Assembly: GCA_002715965.1 (NCBI GenBank)
Contig: PBAL01000002.1
Location: 1 to 41,446, forward strand
Direction: 5' to 3'
Source of the DNA: Verrucomicrobiales bacterium
Lineage (GTDB): Bacteria > Verrucomicrobiota > Verrucomicrobiia > Limisphaerales > JAYPXF01
Length of the DNA stretch: 41,446 nt
In this document: piece after piece, positions 17,843 through 27,053 of the stretch
How positions within the stretch are numbered: position 1 is the stretch's first letter
How the letters are laid out: every line of letters begins with the position of its first letter
Translations under genes and position numbers: made by a program
The notes under the pieces: model-generated
The model's database searches: none
What the model was told of the DNA's origin: nothing
Seen by the model: the letters and a program-made list of their open reading frames with translations, nothing else

Positions 17843-17866
17843 TTCCATTCCACATCCTGGAACTGC

Positions 17867-17889
17867 AAGGCGGCCGCTGGTCGCCTTTT
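17867..17889 (+). terminator. Intrinsic terminator
   Basis: Nine-base arms at 17867-17875 and 17879-17887 (one G-U pair) enclose a 3-base loop and run into TTTT. It lies 24 bases after the AsnC-like gene and ends the dehydrogenase-cyclase-AsnC operon, ahead of the long operon starting at 17971. Confidence 0.6.
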
Positions 17890-17970
17890 GGGTCTTTGCA
17901 ACCCGACTGCCAGCCTTCACAGTCTGCCGCGTGGGAACGACAGGAACCTTAGAGCAACCAAGGGTAATCG

Positions 17971-19152
17971 ATGAGTTGGTACTACGCAGATGGTGATGAG
18001 CAGCGCGGGCCGGTTTCGGACGAGGAATTTCAGCAATTGATCGACGCACACAAGGTTTCGGGTGAAACGCTGGTGTGGAAGGAAGGGATGGCTGACTGGG
18101 TCGCGTATAAAACCGTAGCCGGAGATCCATCTCCGCCGGACACTCAGGGAATTCCTGCAACAGCGGCCGTGACTGAGGTAGATGAGCCGGCGTCGGGTGG
18201 AAACATCACCTGCGTCGAGTGCAACAACCGATTCAGCTTTGATGAAGTCATCCGCCTCGGCGACCGTTATGTCTGTGCGGAGTGCAAACCATTTGCCGTG
18301 CAGAAGATGCAGGAGGGCGTGAGCTTCACATCCAAGTCGGGAATGACGATCGATCAGATGCTCGACAGTGACTATGACAACGGGGTGATGTCCTGCATCC
18401 GAGGAGGCGGGGCGGTCTTCAGGGCGCATTTCTTCCCGATCATCGGCGTTTCGATCGTAGTCTTTCTGGTGATGGGCGCCATGCAGGTCGTTCCGTTCCT
18501 CGGCGCTCTGCTCAGTCTCGTGCTTAGCGGGCCGATCATCGGCGGTTACTGGCTTTATGTGATCCGTCGCGTCCGGGGCGAGGAGACGAGCATCGGAGAC
18601 GCATTCGCCGGGTTCGGTCCCGGATTCGGAAATCTCATGCTGGGCTATATCGTTTCTTCCATTCTTGCGCCACTTCCTCTGTTGCCCGGCGTAGTATTAC
18701 TTCTCATCGCAGGCTTTGCTTCTGCCAATGCGGGAGAGGCCAACGTGGCGTTGATTGCAATGGGGGTGATTCTCACCTTGGTCGGATCATTGTTCTTCAT
18801 TCGACTGGCGATCAGTTGGTTCTTCACTTGCGCGATCATCATCGACAAGAAAATGAAGTTCTGGCCGGCCATGAGCTTCGGTCGATCGATGGTGAACAAG
18901 CACTGGTGGTCCACTTTAGGGATCGGATTCTTGTTCGGTGTGATTATCTGGGGGGTAATTTTTGTATTCGTAATTGCCGGCGGCGCGCTCGCTGCGGTCG
19001 CCGGTTCCGGCGGTGGTGATTCAGCGGTGGCTTTCATCATGTTGATAGTGCTGGCTCCGGTGATGTTGCTGTCGATTCCTTGGGGTATTTGTGCCTACGC
19101 CTACCGTTACGACGTGGTGTTCGGGCCATTGGAATCTCAGGACGAGTTTTGA
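17971..19152 (+). CDS. GYF_2 domain, zinc-ribbon, DUF4013-like membrane protein
   Basis: This is the first gene of the long operon, 393 residues. Residues 1-48 form a GYF_2-type domain (WYYADGDEQRGPVSDEEF, with the late W-V-A-Y). Residues 81-105 hold a CxxC...CxxC zinc ribbon (C81, C84, C102, C105). From about residue 145 on, some six hydrophobic helices follow, with a GGYWLYVIRRVRGEE segment typical of DUF4013-like membrane proteins. The cytoplasmic GYF and zinc parts suggest protein binding, and the membrane part could be a scaffold or channel. AAGGG precedes the start. Ten bases separate it from the next gene. Its role is not known; the operon suggests work with the MoxR complex. Confidence 0.8.
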   Translation: MSWYYADGDEQRGPVSDEEFQQLIDAHKVSGETLVWKEGMADWVAYKTVAGDPSPPDTQGIPATAAVTEVDEPASGGNITCVECNNRFSFDEVIRLGDRYVCAECKPFAVQKMQEGVSFTSKSGMTIDQMLDSDYDNGVMSCIRGGGAVFRAHFFPIIGVSIVVFLVMGAMQVVPFLGALLSLVLSGPIIGGYWLYVIRRVRGEETSIGDAFAGFGPGFGNLMLGYIVSSILAPLPLLPGVVLLLIAGFASANAGEANVALIAMGVILTLVGSLFFIRLAISWFFTCAIIIDKKMKFWPAMSFGRSMVNKHWWSTLGIGFLFGVIIWGVIFVFVIAGGALAAVAGSGGGDSAVAFIMLIVLAPVMLLSIPWGICAYAYRYDVVFGPLESQDEF

Positions 19153-19162
19153 GAGTGTCCTG

Positions 19163-19738
19163 ATGTCGGTGAGTCAGCGCAACGTCCACTGCCCGAAGTG
19201 TCGATGGAGGCTTCCATCGGAGTTGCTCAACCGGTCTTACGCTCCCTGTCCAAATTGCGGTTGCCCAATGGAGGTGGCACTTTTCCCGGCGGTGTATCGC
19301 AAGGCGGATGTGGTTTCGACAGGCGATGCGGTTTTGGCGGAGGGCGAATCCAGTTGTTTCTTCCATGCTGAGAAGAAGGCTTCGATTGCCTGCGACCGTT
19401 GCGGCCGTTTCCTGTGCGGACTCTGTGACATCCAGCTGGGCAACGAGCACATCTGCGCAACATGCATTGAGTCCGGCAAAAAGAAGGGCAAGATGCAGAA
19501 ACTGGAGAACAAACGACTCCTTCGTGATCGACAAGCGCTCGTTCTTTCGATCGTTCCGCTGTTTTTGACGGGCATTACTGCGCTCTACCTCACCACTCGT
19601 TACCGGAAGGATCCCACGAGTATCAGCATCACGCAGAAGAGTCGGTGGAGGTTTTCGGTGGCCTGGATGTTTTCAGTGCTTCAGATCCTGATCGGGATTT
19701 TTTTGATACTTTCCTACACGGGCGTCCTTGATACGTGA
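19163..19738 (+). CDS. Double zinc-finger (ribbon plus B-box-like) membrane protein
   Basis: This 191-residue protein has no named family. Residues 10-34 hold a zinc ribbon (C10, C13, C29, C32, C34). Residues 65-101 hold a B-box-like finger with C65, H68, C77, C80, C85, C88, H96, C98 and C101. After a basic, coiled linker (KKKGKMQKLENKRLLRDRQ) two transmembrane helices lie at about 126-144 and 166-186. The start at 19163, 10 bases after the previous stop, is preferred over the earlier in-frame start that overlaps the upstream gene. It closely parallels the protein at 20388, which carries the same finger type. It is probably a cytoplasmic-facing adaptor in the membrane. Confidence 0.75.
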   Translation: MSVSQRNVHCPKCRWRLPSELLNRSYAPCPNCGCPMEVALFPAVYRKADVVSTGDAVLAEGESSCFFHAEKKASIACDRCGRFLCGLCDIQLGNEHICATCIESGKKKGKMQKLENKRLLRDRQALVLSIVPLFLTGITALYLTTRYRKDPTSISITQKSRWRFSVAWMFSVLQILIGIFLILSYTGVLDT

Positions 19739-20391
19739 TCGAAATGGAAGAAAAGGAACAACCGAACTATCGGAAACTGGGTGGCGGTGGCCGTTACAGC
19801 GATGCGCCGGAATTGGTGCTCTTCTTCCTGTTTTTCGTTTTCAATATCTTCGTTCTGCTGTTCTACAAGCGCCGGACCCTTTACCTGGGACCGGATCATT
19901 TGCTGGTGGTTGAAGGTTCGAGTTACAGCGAGACTTACAAATTCTACAATTTCCGCGATATCCATTCATTCACCCTGCGTCGCACCTACGACTACATCGG
20001 ATGGATGATTACCCTGGCACTGGCTGTTGCGGTGCTGCTTTGGCTGGCGATTACGCCCGGCGATGATGTTGCGAACATAGTCTTTGGATCGCTCGCTGGA
20101 ATTGTTGGGGCGGTTCTCCTCGTTCATTTGTTGAGAGGGCGCACGGTCCACTGTGAACTCAAGACGGCCGTGAGCAGCGTTTATCTGCCATCGCTCGGAC
20201 GCCTGGGACATGCTCAGAAGGTTCTGTCTCAAATCCGCCAACTGATCGAAGAAGAGCAAGGGGCCTTTGATCCCGATGACTTCGAACGTGCGAATAGTCC
20301 TGCTCCCGGACCCGAACCAGCGGTGGTTCCCGCACAAGTTGAGAATGAGGCAGTGGACGCCACACCGATTGAAACGCCCAAGGAGGAATGA
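19735..20391 (+). CDS. Three-helix membrane protein, PH-like, unknown function
   Basis: This is a 218-residue hypothetical membrane protein. Hydrophobic helices lie at about residues 27-44, 88-107 and 115-133. Between the first two is a compact beta-rich stretch (RTLYLGPDHLLVVEG...YNFRDIHSFTLRR) that resembles bacterial PH-like domains of the YdbS/YcxB type, but this is by eye. A cytoplasmic tail rich in Pro and Glu follows. It starts either at GTG 19735, overlapping the upstream stop by 4 bases, or at ATG 19744. The tail overlaps the next gene's start by 4 bases, so translation is coupled through this part of the operon. Confidence 0.72.
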   Translation: MIEMEEKEQPNYRKLGGGGRYSDAPELVLFFLFFVFNIFVLLFYKRRTLYLGPDHLLVVEGSSYSETYKFYNFRDIHSFTLRRTYDYIGWMITLALAVAVLLWLAITPGDDVANIVFGSLAGIVGAVLLVHLLRGRTVHCELKTAVSSVYLPSLGRLGHAQKVLSQIRQLIEEEQGAFDPDDFERANSPAPGPEPAVVPAQVENEAVDATPIETPKEE

Positions 20392-20714
20392 TGGCCGAAC
20401 TCGTCGCCCAACGGTGTCACGTACATCTCAATCGCGAAGCAGCGGCTCGCTGTCCTGAATGCCGGCAGTTCTATTGCCGGGAGTGTGTTACCGAGCACGA
20501 TGATGTCGTCATTTGCACTGCGTGCCTGAAGAGCCAGACTGAGATTTCGGAAGAGAAGAAGCTTCAGATCCGCGGTCTATTCCGATTCGTATCCGGAGTG
20601 ATGGGGTTTGTATTCTGCTGGGTGATATTCATCTGGGTGGGACAGATGCTGTTGGCGGCTCCTTCGGAATTCCACGACGCAGACCTGTGGCAGCGAGGTT
20701 TTTTTGATCACTGA
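20388..20714 (+). CDS. B-box-like zinc-finger membrane protein
   Basis: This is a 108-residue protein. The first 46 residues are a B-box-type finger with C10, H13, C22, C25, C30, C33, C43 and C46, the same layout as in the protein at 19163. A single strong helix follows at about 64-90 (MGFVFCWVIFIWVGQMLL). The start uses ATG ATG at 20388/20391 with a perfect AGGAGG at 20381-20386, and it overlaps the stop of the previous gene. Similar fingers occur at the N-terminus of some bacterial rhomboid proteases and membrane proteins, where they bind proteins. The function is unknown, and the finding of two paralogous fingers in one operon is notable. Confidence 0.75.
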   Translation: MMAELVAQRCHVHLNREAAARCPECRQFYCRECVTEHDDVVICTACLKSQTEISEEKKLQIRGLFRFVSGVMGFVFCWVIFIWVGQMLLAAPSEFHDADLWQRGFFDH

Positions 20715-20865
20715 AACCGCTCGGTGCACGAGCTGATCTCACACGCCTATCGCCCGTAAGAAGAAAAAGAGGAAGAAGGACACCGGACCAGAAAGCCTGG
20801 ATCTGATTGAGGAAGGTGTTCATCTGCTGCGAAGTGTTCCGTCGGAGGGATGGATACAATTCCTG

Positions 20866-22374
20866 ATGGGGGCAGTGCCGTTTGCGCTGTGCTTTCTGTT
20901 CTTCGCCGCGGACATGAGCAGAGGCGCTCACGCAGACGCGCGACTTGGGTTCTCGGCATTGCTCCTCACCGTGCTCTATGTGTGGATGAAATTCTGGCAG
21001 GTTGCGTTTGCACAAACGATGCGCGCCACGTTGACGGGCGATCAGGCACCCGCCTGGACGTTTCGGCGCATTTGGAACGTCCTGCTGTTGAATTGTACCC
21101 TGCAGCCGCTCGCGCTTGTAATACTTCCCATCTGCGTCATACTGACGTTTCCTTTTCCGTTCGCTTACGCTTTCTTTCACAACCTCACCATCCTTGGGGA
21201 TGGGGAAGATCCCTCGATTGGCAGTAATGCGTCGCGTGCAGCAAGACAAGCGCGAATGTGGGTGAGCAGCCACGTTGCATTCCTGTTTGTGATGTCGAAG
21301 TTTGTGTTCTTTGTGTTCCTAAACTGGTTCCTGGTTTTGATGATGCTGCCGATGTTCGTGAAGACTCTGACGGGAGTTGAAACCGATTTTTCAAGGGCGG
21401 GTTGGAATTCGGTGTTGAACACGACTTACCTTGCGGTTGTGATCATGCTCACTTGGATCTCAGTCAGCCCGCTCGTACGGGCTGTGTATACGCTTCGTTG
21501 TTTCTATGGCGAGTCACTTAAGTCCGGAGCCGACTTGCGGGCAGATCTGCGTTTCTCGCGATTGGCTGCCAAAGTTGGCTTGATCTTATTGCTCTTTGGC
21601 GCCCCTCAGTCGTCACAGGCGAATGAGGCAGGTTCTGAGAACACCGGAACCAAAGTCGAACTCAATGAAGAGATTGATCGCGTTCTCGAAAAGGCGGAGT
21701 TCTCCTGGCGTTCGCCTCGTGAGATTTCCGATTCGGACAAGGATGGATCCGTGCTGGGAGAATACATCTCGCAGGCAGTCATCGACGCCATGAGTTGGAT
21801 TGGTGGCAAGATCAAGGCTGTGATCAAGTGGCTGATAGAGAAGTTTCGCCCGCGCCCCGATCTCAGTGGTTTTGACAAGAACGGATCCGGGTTCAACTGG
21901 ACTGACGCTCTGGACATTCTGATCAAATTGCTGATCGCAGCCGCGGTCATTGCTTTGTGTATGATGCTGTGTCGTTTGTGGCGTCAGAAACCAATTGTCG
22001 TTGCCACCGCGGAAACAGTGGTGCCGGATTTGACGGACGAGGATGTTGCCGCGGATCAATTGCCTGAAGATGAGTGGCTGGGCCTGGCGGGCGACCTGAT
22101 GGCCAAGGGCGAATCCCGACTCGCGCTGAGAGCGCTTTACCTTGCTTGCCTTGCGCACCTGGGTGAGCGCAAGTTGCTGACGATTTCACGTGCCAAATCC
22201 AACCGGGAGTATCAGCGCGAATTGAATCGCCGCGCCCGCTTGATGGAGGAACTCCGCGCTGCATTCGATCAAAACGTGCTTGCATTCGAACGTGCCTGGT
22301 ACGGGCTGCACGAGGTGACGCGTATTGTGTTCGATCAGGTGGAGAGCAACTTGCAGAAGATCCGCGAATGCTGA
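20866..22374 (+). CDS. DUF4129-domain membrane protein
   Basis: The annotated start, 20866, is the first in-frame ATG, but it falls inside the first hydrophobic segment. The frame stays open to a TGA at 20734, and the upstream 39 codons read as protein: a basic ARKKKKRKKD start at 20752, then LIEEGVHLLRSVPSEGWIQFL. The codon before ARKK is ATC (20749), so the true start may be a rare AUC or a mutated ATG. The protein has several helices in its first half (up to residue ~245), a helix near 345-365, and a C-terminal DUF4129 domain (DEWLGLAGDLMAKGESRLALRALYLACLAHLGERK, then FERAWYG). DUF4129 proteins accompany MoxR, DUF58 and DUF4350 genes. Its end overlaps the next gene by 7 bases. Confidence 0.82.
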   Translation: MGAVPFALCFLFFAADMSRGAHADARLGFSALLLTVLYVWMKFWQVAFAQTMRATLTGDQAPAWTFRRIWNVLLLNCTLQPLALVILPICVILTFPFPFAYAFFHNLTILGDGEDPSIGSNASRAARQARMWVSSHVAFLFVMSKFVFFVFLNWFLVLMMLPMFVKTLTGVETDFSRAGWNSVLNTTYLAVVIMLTWISVSPLVRAVYTLRCFYGESLKSGADLRADLRFSRLAAKVGLILLLFGAPQSSQANEAGSENTGTKVELNEEIDRVLEKAEFSWRSPREISDSDKDGSVLGEYISQAVIDAMSWIGGKIKAVIKWLIEKFRPRPDLSGFDKNGSGFNWTDALDILIKLLIAAAVIALCMMLCRLWRQKPIVVATAETVVPDLTDEDVAADQLPEDEWLGLAGDLMAKGESRLALRALYLACLAHLGERKLLTISRAKSNREYQRELNRRARLMEELRAAFDQNVLAFERAWYGLHEVTRIVFDQVESNLQKIREC

Positions 22375-23717
22375 GACGACGCGTCAATCTGTTCCTGCTC
22401 CCGGCGCTCATGCTGCTGTTCGCCTTTGGCCTGCAACGCTTGTTTGAGCTGCGATTCAGTCACGGTGACATCTACCCGCCGTATTCATCGCTCCGTGCCG
22501 ATCCGGTTGGTTCCAAGGCCCTATTTGAATCACTTGACGGATTGAGTGATTTCGATCCCTCACGGCACTATTTCTTAAACGTTGACTACGGGCAACCGGA
22601 GGAGACCACGGTCCTGATTCTGGGTGTCAAGCCGTGGAAGCTCAGGTTCATGGGCAGCAAGGAACTCCGTAGTATGGAGAGGTTTATGGATCAAGGCGGT
22701 CGCATTGTCATCGGCTTGTATCCCTATCCGGGACGGTCCTTCCTCGACAAGGCGATGGCTGAATCATTTCAGAAGTATGCCGACGAACTTGAGGAGGAGG
22801 TACGGAAGCGGAGAAACGAGGACGGTAAGGAAGAGGGCGAGGGCAAAGCCCGGAAAGTTGAAGACGCCGAGGAATGGTCGCCCTGGGATGAAGATGAGGC
22901 GCTCGAAAACCTTGAGGAGCGCTTGAATCGGTTGAAGGACGATACGGATGTTGTCTTCGCGTCCCTCTTCCACCGCTGGGGAGTGAATCTGAAATGGGAG
23001 GATCTTGCAGTGGATCGGGACTCCGTGGTCGTTCCCGAGTCTGTGTCACGCTCGATGGACGCGCCCATTGAGCTTCCGCAAGAATTGAACTGGCATAGTG
23101 CCGGTGTTTTCAGTTTCAACCGCTTTGAGAAAAGGGATTGGAAGGTCCTCTATTGGCGGGGCGAAGAATATTGGCAGGGCGAACATCCGGTAATAATTGA
23201 ACGGAAATTCGGCAAGGGCTCGCTGATTGTTTCGAGCGATCCGTACATTTTCAGCAATGAAGCGTTACGTGAAGACCGGCAAACCGGATTGCTCGCCTGG
23301 ATGTTCGGTGATGGTACACGGATTATTTTTGATGAATCTCATTTCGGTGTGGTGACGAGCGAGGGCGTGGCCACGCTTGGGCGGAAGTACCGATTGCATG
23401 GCTTGATGGCCGGCCTCCTTGTCCTGGCGCTGCTCTTCGTCTGGAAGAACGCTTCGAGCCTCACACCTCCATTGGAAGAACGGTCCCTTGGCGGTGGAGC
23501 GGTTGCCGGGCGGGATTCGAATCTTGGGTTCCTGAGTCTCCTTCGACGCACCGTCCGGCCCGCGCAACTCCTGTCGACCTGCATCGACGAGTGGCTTCGC
23601 TCCAATCCGCACCGGGATAAGAAAGCGGTCGAGTTGCGCGTTGCGGCATCGAATTCCCGGGAACATCTCGTCCATCGATTTCGCAAACTGCAAGAACACT
23701 TGAAACCCAGAAGATAA
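22368..23717 (+). CDS. DUF4350-domain membrane protein
   Basis: This 449-residue protein is anchored by a helix at about 7-24 (LFLLPALMLLFAFGL). The DUF4350 domain follows (PPYSSLRADPVGSKALFESLDGL, then VLILGVKPWKLRFMGSKELRSMERFMDQGGRIVIG), a fold related to ThuA/glutamine-amidotransferase-like domains. A charged, Glu- and Lys-rich insert covers about 135-190. GKGSLIVSSDPYIFSNEALRED and the acidic IIFDESHFG close the periplasmic part before a second helix at about 344-360. It overlaps the DUF4129 gene and is 4 bases from the MoxR gene. Family members are found with MoxR operons across many bacteria, with no proven activity. Confidence 0.82.
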   Translation: MLRRRVNLFLLPALMLLFAFGLQRLFELRFSHGDIYPPYSSLRADPVGSKALFESLDGLSDFDPSRHYFLNVDYGQPEETTVLILGVKPWKLRFMGSKELRSMERFMDQGGRIVIGLYPYPGRSFLDKAMAESFQKYADELEEEVRKRRNEDGKEEGEGKARKVEDAEEWSPWDEDEALENLEERLNRLKDDTDVVFASLFHRWGVNLKWEDLAVDRDSVVVPESVSRSMDAPIELPQELNWHSAGVFSFNRFEKRDWKVLYWRGEEYWQGEHPVIIERKFGKGSLIVSSDPYIFSNEALREDRQTGLLAWMFGDGTRIIFDESHFGVVTSEGVATLGRKYRLHGLMAGLLVLALLFVWKNASSLTPPLEERSLGGGAVAGRDSNLGFLSLLRRTVRPAQLLSTCIDEWLRSNPHRDKKAVELRVAASNSREHLVHRFRKLQEHLKPRR

Positions 23718-23721
23718 TCTC

Positions 23722-24687
23722 ATGAGTGAACAAACCGAACGCCTCAAGGAAGTCCTGTCGAAGGCCCGTGCCGAAGTCGGGAAGGTCATCATCGGGCAGG
23801 AAACAGTCATCGATCTCGCGTTGATTTGCGTTTTCACCGGACAACATGCGTTGATCGAAGGCGTGCCCGGAGTGGCCAAGACATTGATGGTGCGCACTTT
23901 GGCAAAAACCTTGGGATCAGAATTCTCCCGGGTGCAGTTTACACCCGATCTCATGCCCGCTGACATCACCGGCACCAATGTCTTCAACCTGCAGAAGAAC
24001 GAATTCACGCTGATCAAAGGGCCGGTGTTCACCTCGTTTTTGCTGGCGGACGAAATCAATCGCGCTCCGGCGAAGACACAGTCGGCACTGCTTCAGGCGA
24101 TGCAGGAACGAATCGTTTCGATCGATCGGGACACGCATCAATTGCCTGCCAACTTCACCGTGTTCGCAACGCAGAATCCCATCGAGTACGAGGGCACCTA
24201 TCCTCTCCCGGAGGCGCAGAAAGATCGTTTCATGCTCAAGATCAGCATGCCGGCTCCCGGCCGGGACGATGAACTCGTGCTGGCGCAGCGCACCTTGGGC
24301 AAGGAATCGCCCGAAGCCACGCTGGATGCCGGTTCGGTTGAACAGGTGATCTCCGCGGACGATCTGGTGGCGCTGCGGGCAGAGATGGATCAGATCACCT
24401 TGAATGATGATCTTGTGGCATATGTCGTTGATCTGGTTCGTTCCACCCGGTCGCACGAGAGCATCCTCGTCGGCGCCGGTCCACGTGCCACTCAAGCGCT
24501 GCTGCTTGCCAGCCGAGCATTGGCGGTCATGTCCGGTCGTGATTTTGTGACCCCGGACGATATCAAGGACATGGGCGTTCCGGTATTGGAACATCGCCTC
24601 ATTCTTCGCCCCGAGTTCGAGATCGAAGGTTTGTCGGTCTCCGAAGTTATCGCTCGTATTCTCCAGGATGTTCCCGTTCCGCGCTGA
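23722..24687 (+). CDS. MoxR-family AAA+ ATPase
   Basis: This 321-residue AAA+ protein has the Walker A motif GVPGVAKT at residues 47-54, Walker B LLADEIN with D110-E111, sensor 1 in FATQNPIEYEGTYPLPEAQKDRF, and the lid domain in the last ~100 residues. MoxR ATPases act as chaperones that assemble or activate metal-containing or membrane complexes, usually with a partner of the DUF58/von Willebrand A type, as here. The start is ATG 23722, 4 bases after the DUF4350 stop. The gene is complete with no odd residues. It is the best-defined enzyme of the operon, and the other members are likely its partners or clients. Confidence 0.95.
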   Translation: MSEQTERLKEVLSKARAEVGKVIIGQETVIDLALICVFTGQHALIEGVPGVAKTLMVRTLAKTLGSEFSRVQFTPDLMPADITGTNVFNLQKNEFTLIKGPVFTSFLLADEINRAPAKTQSALLQAMQERIVSIDRDTHQLPANFTVFATQNPIEYEGTYPLPEAQKDRFMLKISMPAPGRDDELVLAQRTLGKESPEATLDAGSVEQVISADDLVALRAEMDQITLNDDLVAYVVDLVRSTRSHESILVGAGPRATQALLLASRALAVMSGRDFVTPDDIKDMGVPVLEHRLILRPEFEIEGLSVSEVIARILQDVPVPR

Positions 24688-24690
24688 TCC

Positions 24691-26040
24691 ATGATCTCTC
24701 CCGGAAATCGATTGCTGCTTTGGACGGTCTTCTGGCTGATTCCAGCCGCGGCCTTGACGGCGTTTCCGGGATCGTATGGGCCGATTGGCTGGGCTTGTGT
24801 GGCGTTCTTCTGCTTCCTGGTCGCGGTCGATGCAGCGATGGGAACGCGTGTGTTTGATGGATTATCGGTGGAAACCAGCGAAGTGGTTCGGGTTTCCAAA
24901 GATCGCCCTGGCGAACTCGAGATCACCTTTCACAACTCGACGAAGCGCGCCCGGCCTCTCAAGTGCGGCTTCCCGTGGCCGAGGGAGATTGAAACAGAAA
25001 ATGATGAACTGTTGACCCGACTGCCGGCGGCATCGGAAACAGCCCGCGTGACGTGGAAGTTTACCCCGCGGAAGCGTGGCAACTACCGGATGGATCGGTG
25101 TTACCTTGAATCACCTTCGCCCATCGGGTTCTGGAACATCCGACGCCCGTCTGTCGTTTCCTCCGAGATCCGTGTTTATCCAAACCTGCTCGGCGAGCGG
25201 AGGCAGGTCGCGGCCATTTTCCTGAATCGTGGGACATTTGGCATTCATGCCCAGCGCCAGGTCGGCAAAGGGCGCGATTTCGAGAAGTTGCGCGAGTACA
25301 TCCCTGGGGACAGCTACGATGAGATTCATTGGAAAGCCACGGCCAAGCGCGGCAAGCCGGTGACCAAGATCTTTCAGATCGAACGCACGCAGGAGGTGTA
25401 CGTGATCGTGGATTCATCCCGCCTGTCCGCCCGTGAAATGGAAGTGCCCGGTGTTGAACAGGGTGAGAAACATGTGACCACGCTGGAGCGGTTCATTACC
25501 GCGGGATTGGTTCTTGGCCTGGCTGCAGAACGGCAGGGTGATCTGTTCGGTCTCATGACATTCAGCAATCAGACCGATCGATTTATCCCGGCCAAGAACG
25601 GCAAGGCGCACTACGCCCACTGCCGCGATGCGCTCTACACGCTGGAGCCGCGACGGGTGTCTCCGGACTTCGATGAAATGGCCGCCTTCCTTCGCGTGCG
25701 CCTACGCAGGCGTGCATTGCTCGTATTTCTGACCTCCTTGGACGATCCTGTTCTCGCCGAGCAATTCAATCGCGCGATGGAGTTGCTCAGTCGCCAGCAC
25801 TTGATCCTTGTCAACATGCTGCCGCCTCCGAACGTCAAGCCCTTGTTCACCGGTAATAACGTGAGTTCTGTTGACGATATTTATCGCGACCTCGGCGGCC
25901 ATTTGCGTTGGCAGGAACTGCGGGGATTGGAAAAAAGGCTGAGTCATCACGGCGTCGATCTGTCTCTGCTGAAGAACGAACAAATGAGTGCGCAACTCGT
26001 TTCCCAATACCTCAGCGTAAAACGGCGCCAGGCGATCTGA
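24691..26040 (+). CDS. DUF58-domain protein
   Basis: This 449-residue protein starts with two hydrophobic helices (about 7-25 and 27-47) and a beta-rich extracytoplasmic part. The DUF58 signature is GDSYDEIHWKATAKRGKPVTK near residue 210, leading into a von Willebrand A-like domain (VYVIVDSSRLS with the metal-site DxSxS). It is the standard partner of MoxR ATPases in bacterial stress or assembly operons. It lies 3 bases after the MoxR stop and 3 bases before the next gene. Together with the RDD, SpoIIM-like, DUF4129 and DUF4350 genes it defines the conserved core of this operon type. Confidence 0.93.
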   Translation: MISPGNRLLLWTVFWLIPAAALTAFPGSYGPIGWACVAFFCFLVAVDAAMGTRVFDGLSVETSEVVRVSKDRPGELEITFHNSTKRARPLKCGFPWPREIETENDELLTRLPAASETARVTWKFTPRKRGNYRMDRCYLESPSPIGFWNIRRPSVVSSEIRVYPNLLGERRQVAAIFLNRGTFGIHAQRQVGKGRDFEKLREYIPGDSYDEIHWKATAKRGKPVTKIFQIERTQEVYVIVDSSRLSAREMEVPGVEQGEKHVTTLERFITAGLVLGLAAERQGDLFGLMTFSNQTDRFIPAKNGKAHYAHCRDALYTLEPRRVSPDFDEMAAFLRVRLRRRALLVFLTSLDDPVLAEQFNRAMELLSRQHLILVNMLPPPNVKPLFTGNNVSSVDDIYRDLGGHLRWQELRGLEKRLSHHGVDLSLLKNEQMSAQLVSQYLSVKRRQAI

Positions 26041-26043
26041 CGC

Positions 26044-27051
26044 ATGATCATCAACCTCGAGCAGTTCATCAAAAGCGAGACTCCGTTCTGGGAGGAACTG
26101 GACGAACTGTTGATCAAGTTCGCCAGCAGTGAACGGAAGCGGACTCTGGAGGATGCCAAGCGCCTGCACTATCTCTACGAACGAGCGTCATCTGATCTCA
26201 ACAAGCTGATTACGTTTTCTGCAGAACGTGAAACTCGGGCCCACCTCGAGAATCTTGTGGCGCGCGCCTACAGCGAGGTTCATGTGGGCCGAGTTCGGCA
26301 GGTTGGGTTCCGTCCGTTGCACTGGTTCTTCAACACCTTTCCCTGCACGTTTCGCCGGCATATCAAGGCGTTCAACATGATTGTGCTGGTTACCGCGGTC
26401 GGCTGCCTGTTTGGCTGGTTCACTGTGGCCTTCGATCCCGATGCCAAGGCGATCTTGCTTCCCTTCGGTCACGGCGAGCGCGACGCGAGTGAACGCGTGC
26501 GGTTGGAGGAACAGATGGGTAAGCACGAGGACCGGTTGGCCGGACACAAGGCACAGTTCTCATCGCATCTGATGCAGAACAATATCTCCGTCTCGATCCG
26601 CGCGATGGCCTTTGGCGCGGCCTGGGGAATCGGCACGATCCTGATCATCTTTTACAACGGCATCATCATGGGCGGAATCGTGTTCGACTACATCAACTCT
26701 GGGGAGACCGAGTTTCTGCTCGCGTGGCTGTTGCCGCACGGCTCGATCGAAATTCCCGCGATCCTGCTGGCCGGACAGGCGGGACTTGTGCTCGGTGGCG
26801 CAATCATTGGCTGGGGTGACCGGGTTTCATTGCGTGCCCGTCTGCGGAGAATCGCCCCCGACCTGGTGACATTGATTGCGGGAGTATCGCTCATGCTCGT
26901 TTGGGCCGGGATTATCGAGGCGTTCTTCTCGCAGTACCACGAACCGGTTCTTCCTTACTCACTCAAGATCGCCTTTGGAACTCTGGAACTTCTCGCGCTG
27001 ATCTATTTCCTCGCGCGCTGCGGACGCGCTGCGGACGAATCGGCAACCTGA
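26044..27051 (+). CDS. SpoIIM-family (DUF95) membrane protein
   Basis: This 335-residue protein is related to the stage II sporulation protein M family, which in non-spore-formers appears with MoxR/DUF58 operons and has no sporulation role. It has a helical soluble part (residues 1-100), a helix near 115-135 (MIVLVTAVGCLFGWF), then NNISVSIRAMAFGAAWGIGTILIIFYNGIIMGG, the family core, and LLPHGSIEIPAILLAGQAGLVLGGAIIGW with the conserved HGSIEIPA. Four or more further helices follow. The start is ATG 26044, 3 bases after the DUF58 stop. It is probably a membrane component of the MoxR-dependent complex. Confidence 0.88.
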   Translation: MIINLEQFIKSETPFWEELDELLIKFASSERKRTLEDAKRLHYLYERASSDLNKLITFSAERETRAHLENLVARAYSEVHVGRVRQVGFRPLHWFFNTFPCTFRRHIKAFNMIVLVTAVGCLFGWFTVAFDPDAKAILLPFGHGERDASERVRLEEQMGKHEDRLAGHKAQFSSHLMQNNISVSIRAMAFGAAWGIGTILIIFYNGIIMGGIVFDYINSGETEFLLAWLLPHGSIEIPAILLAGQAGLVLGGAIIGWGDRVSLRARLRRIAPDLVTLIAGVSLMLVWAGIIEAFFSQYHEPVLPYSLKIAFGTLELLALIYFLARCGRAADESAT

Positions 27052-27053
27052 TC

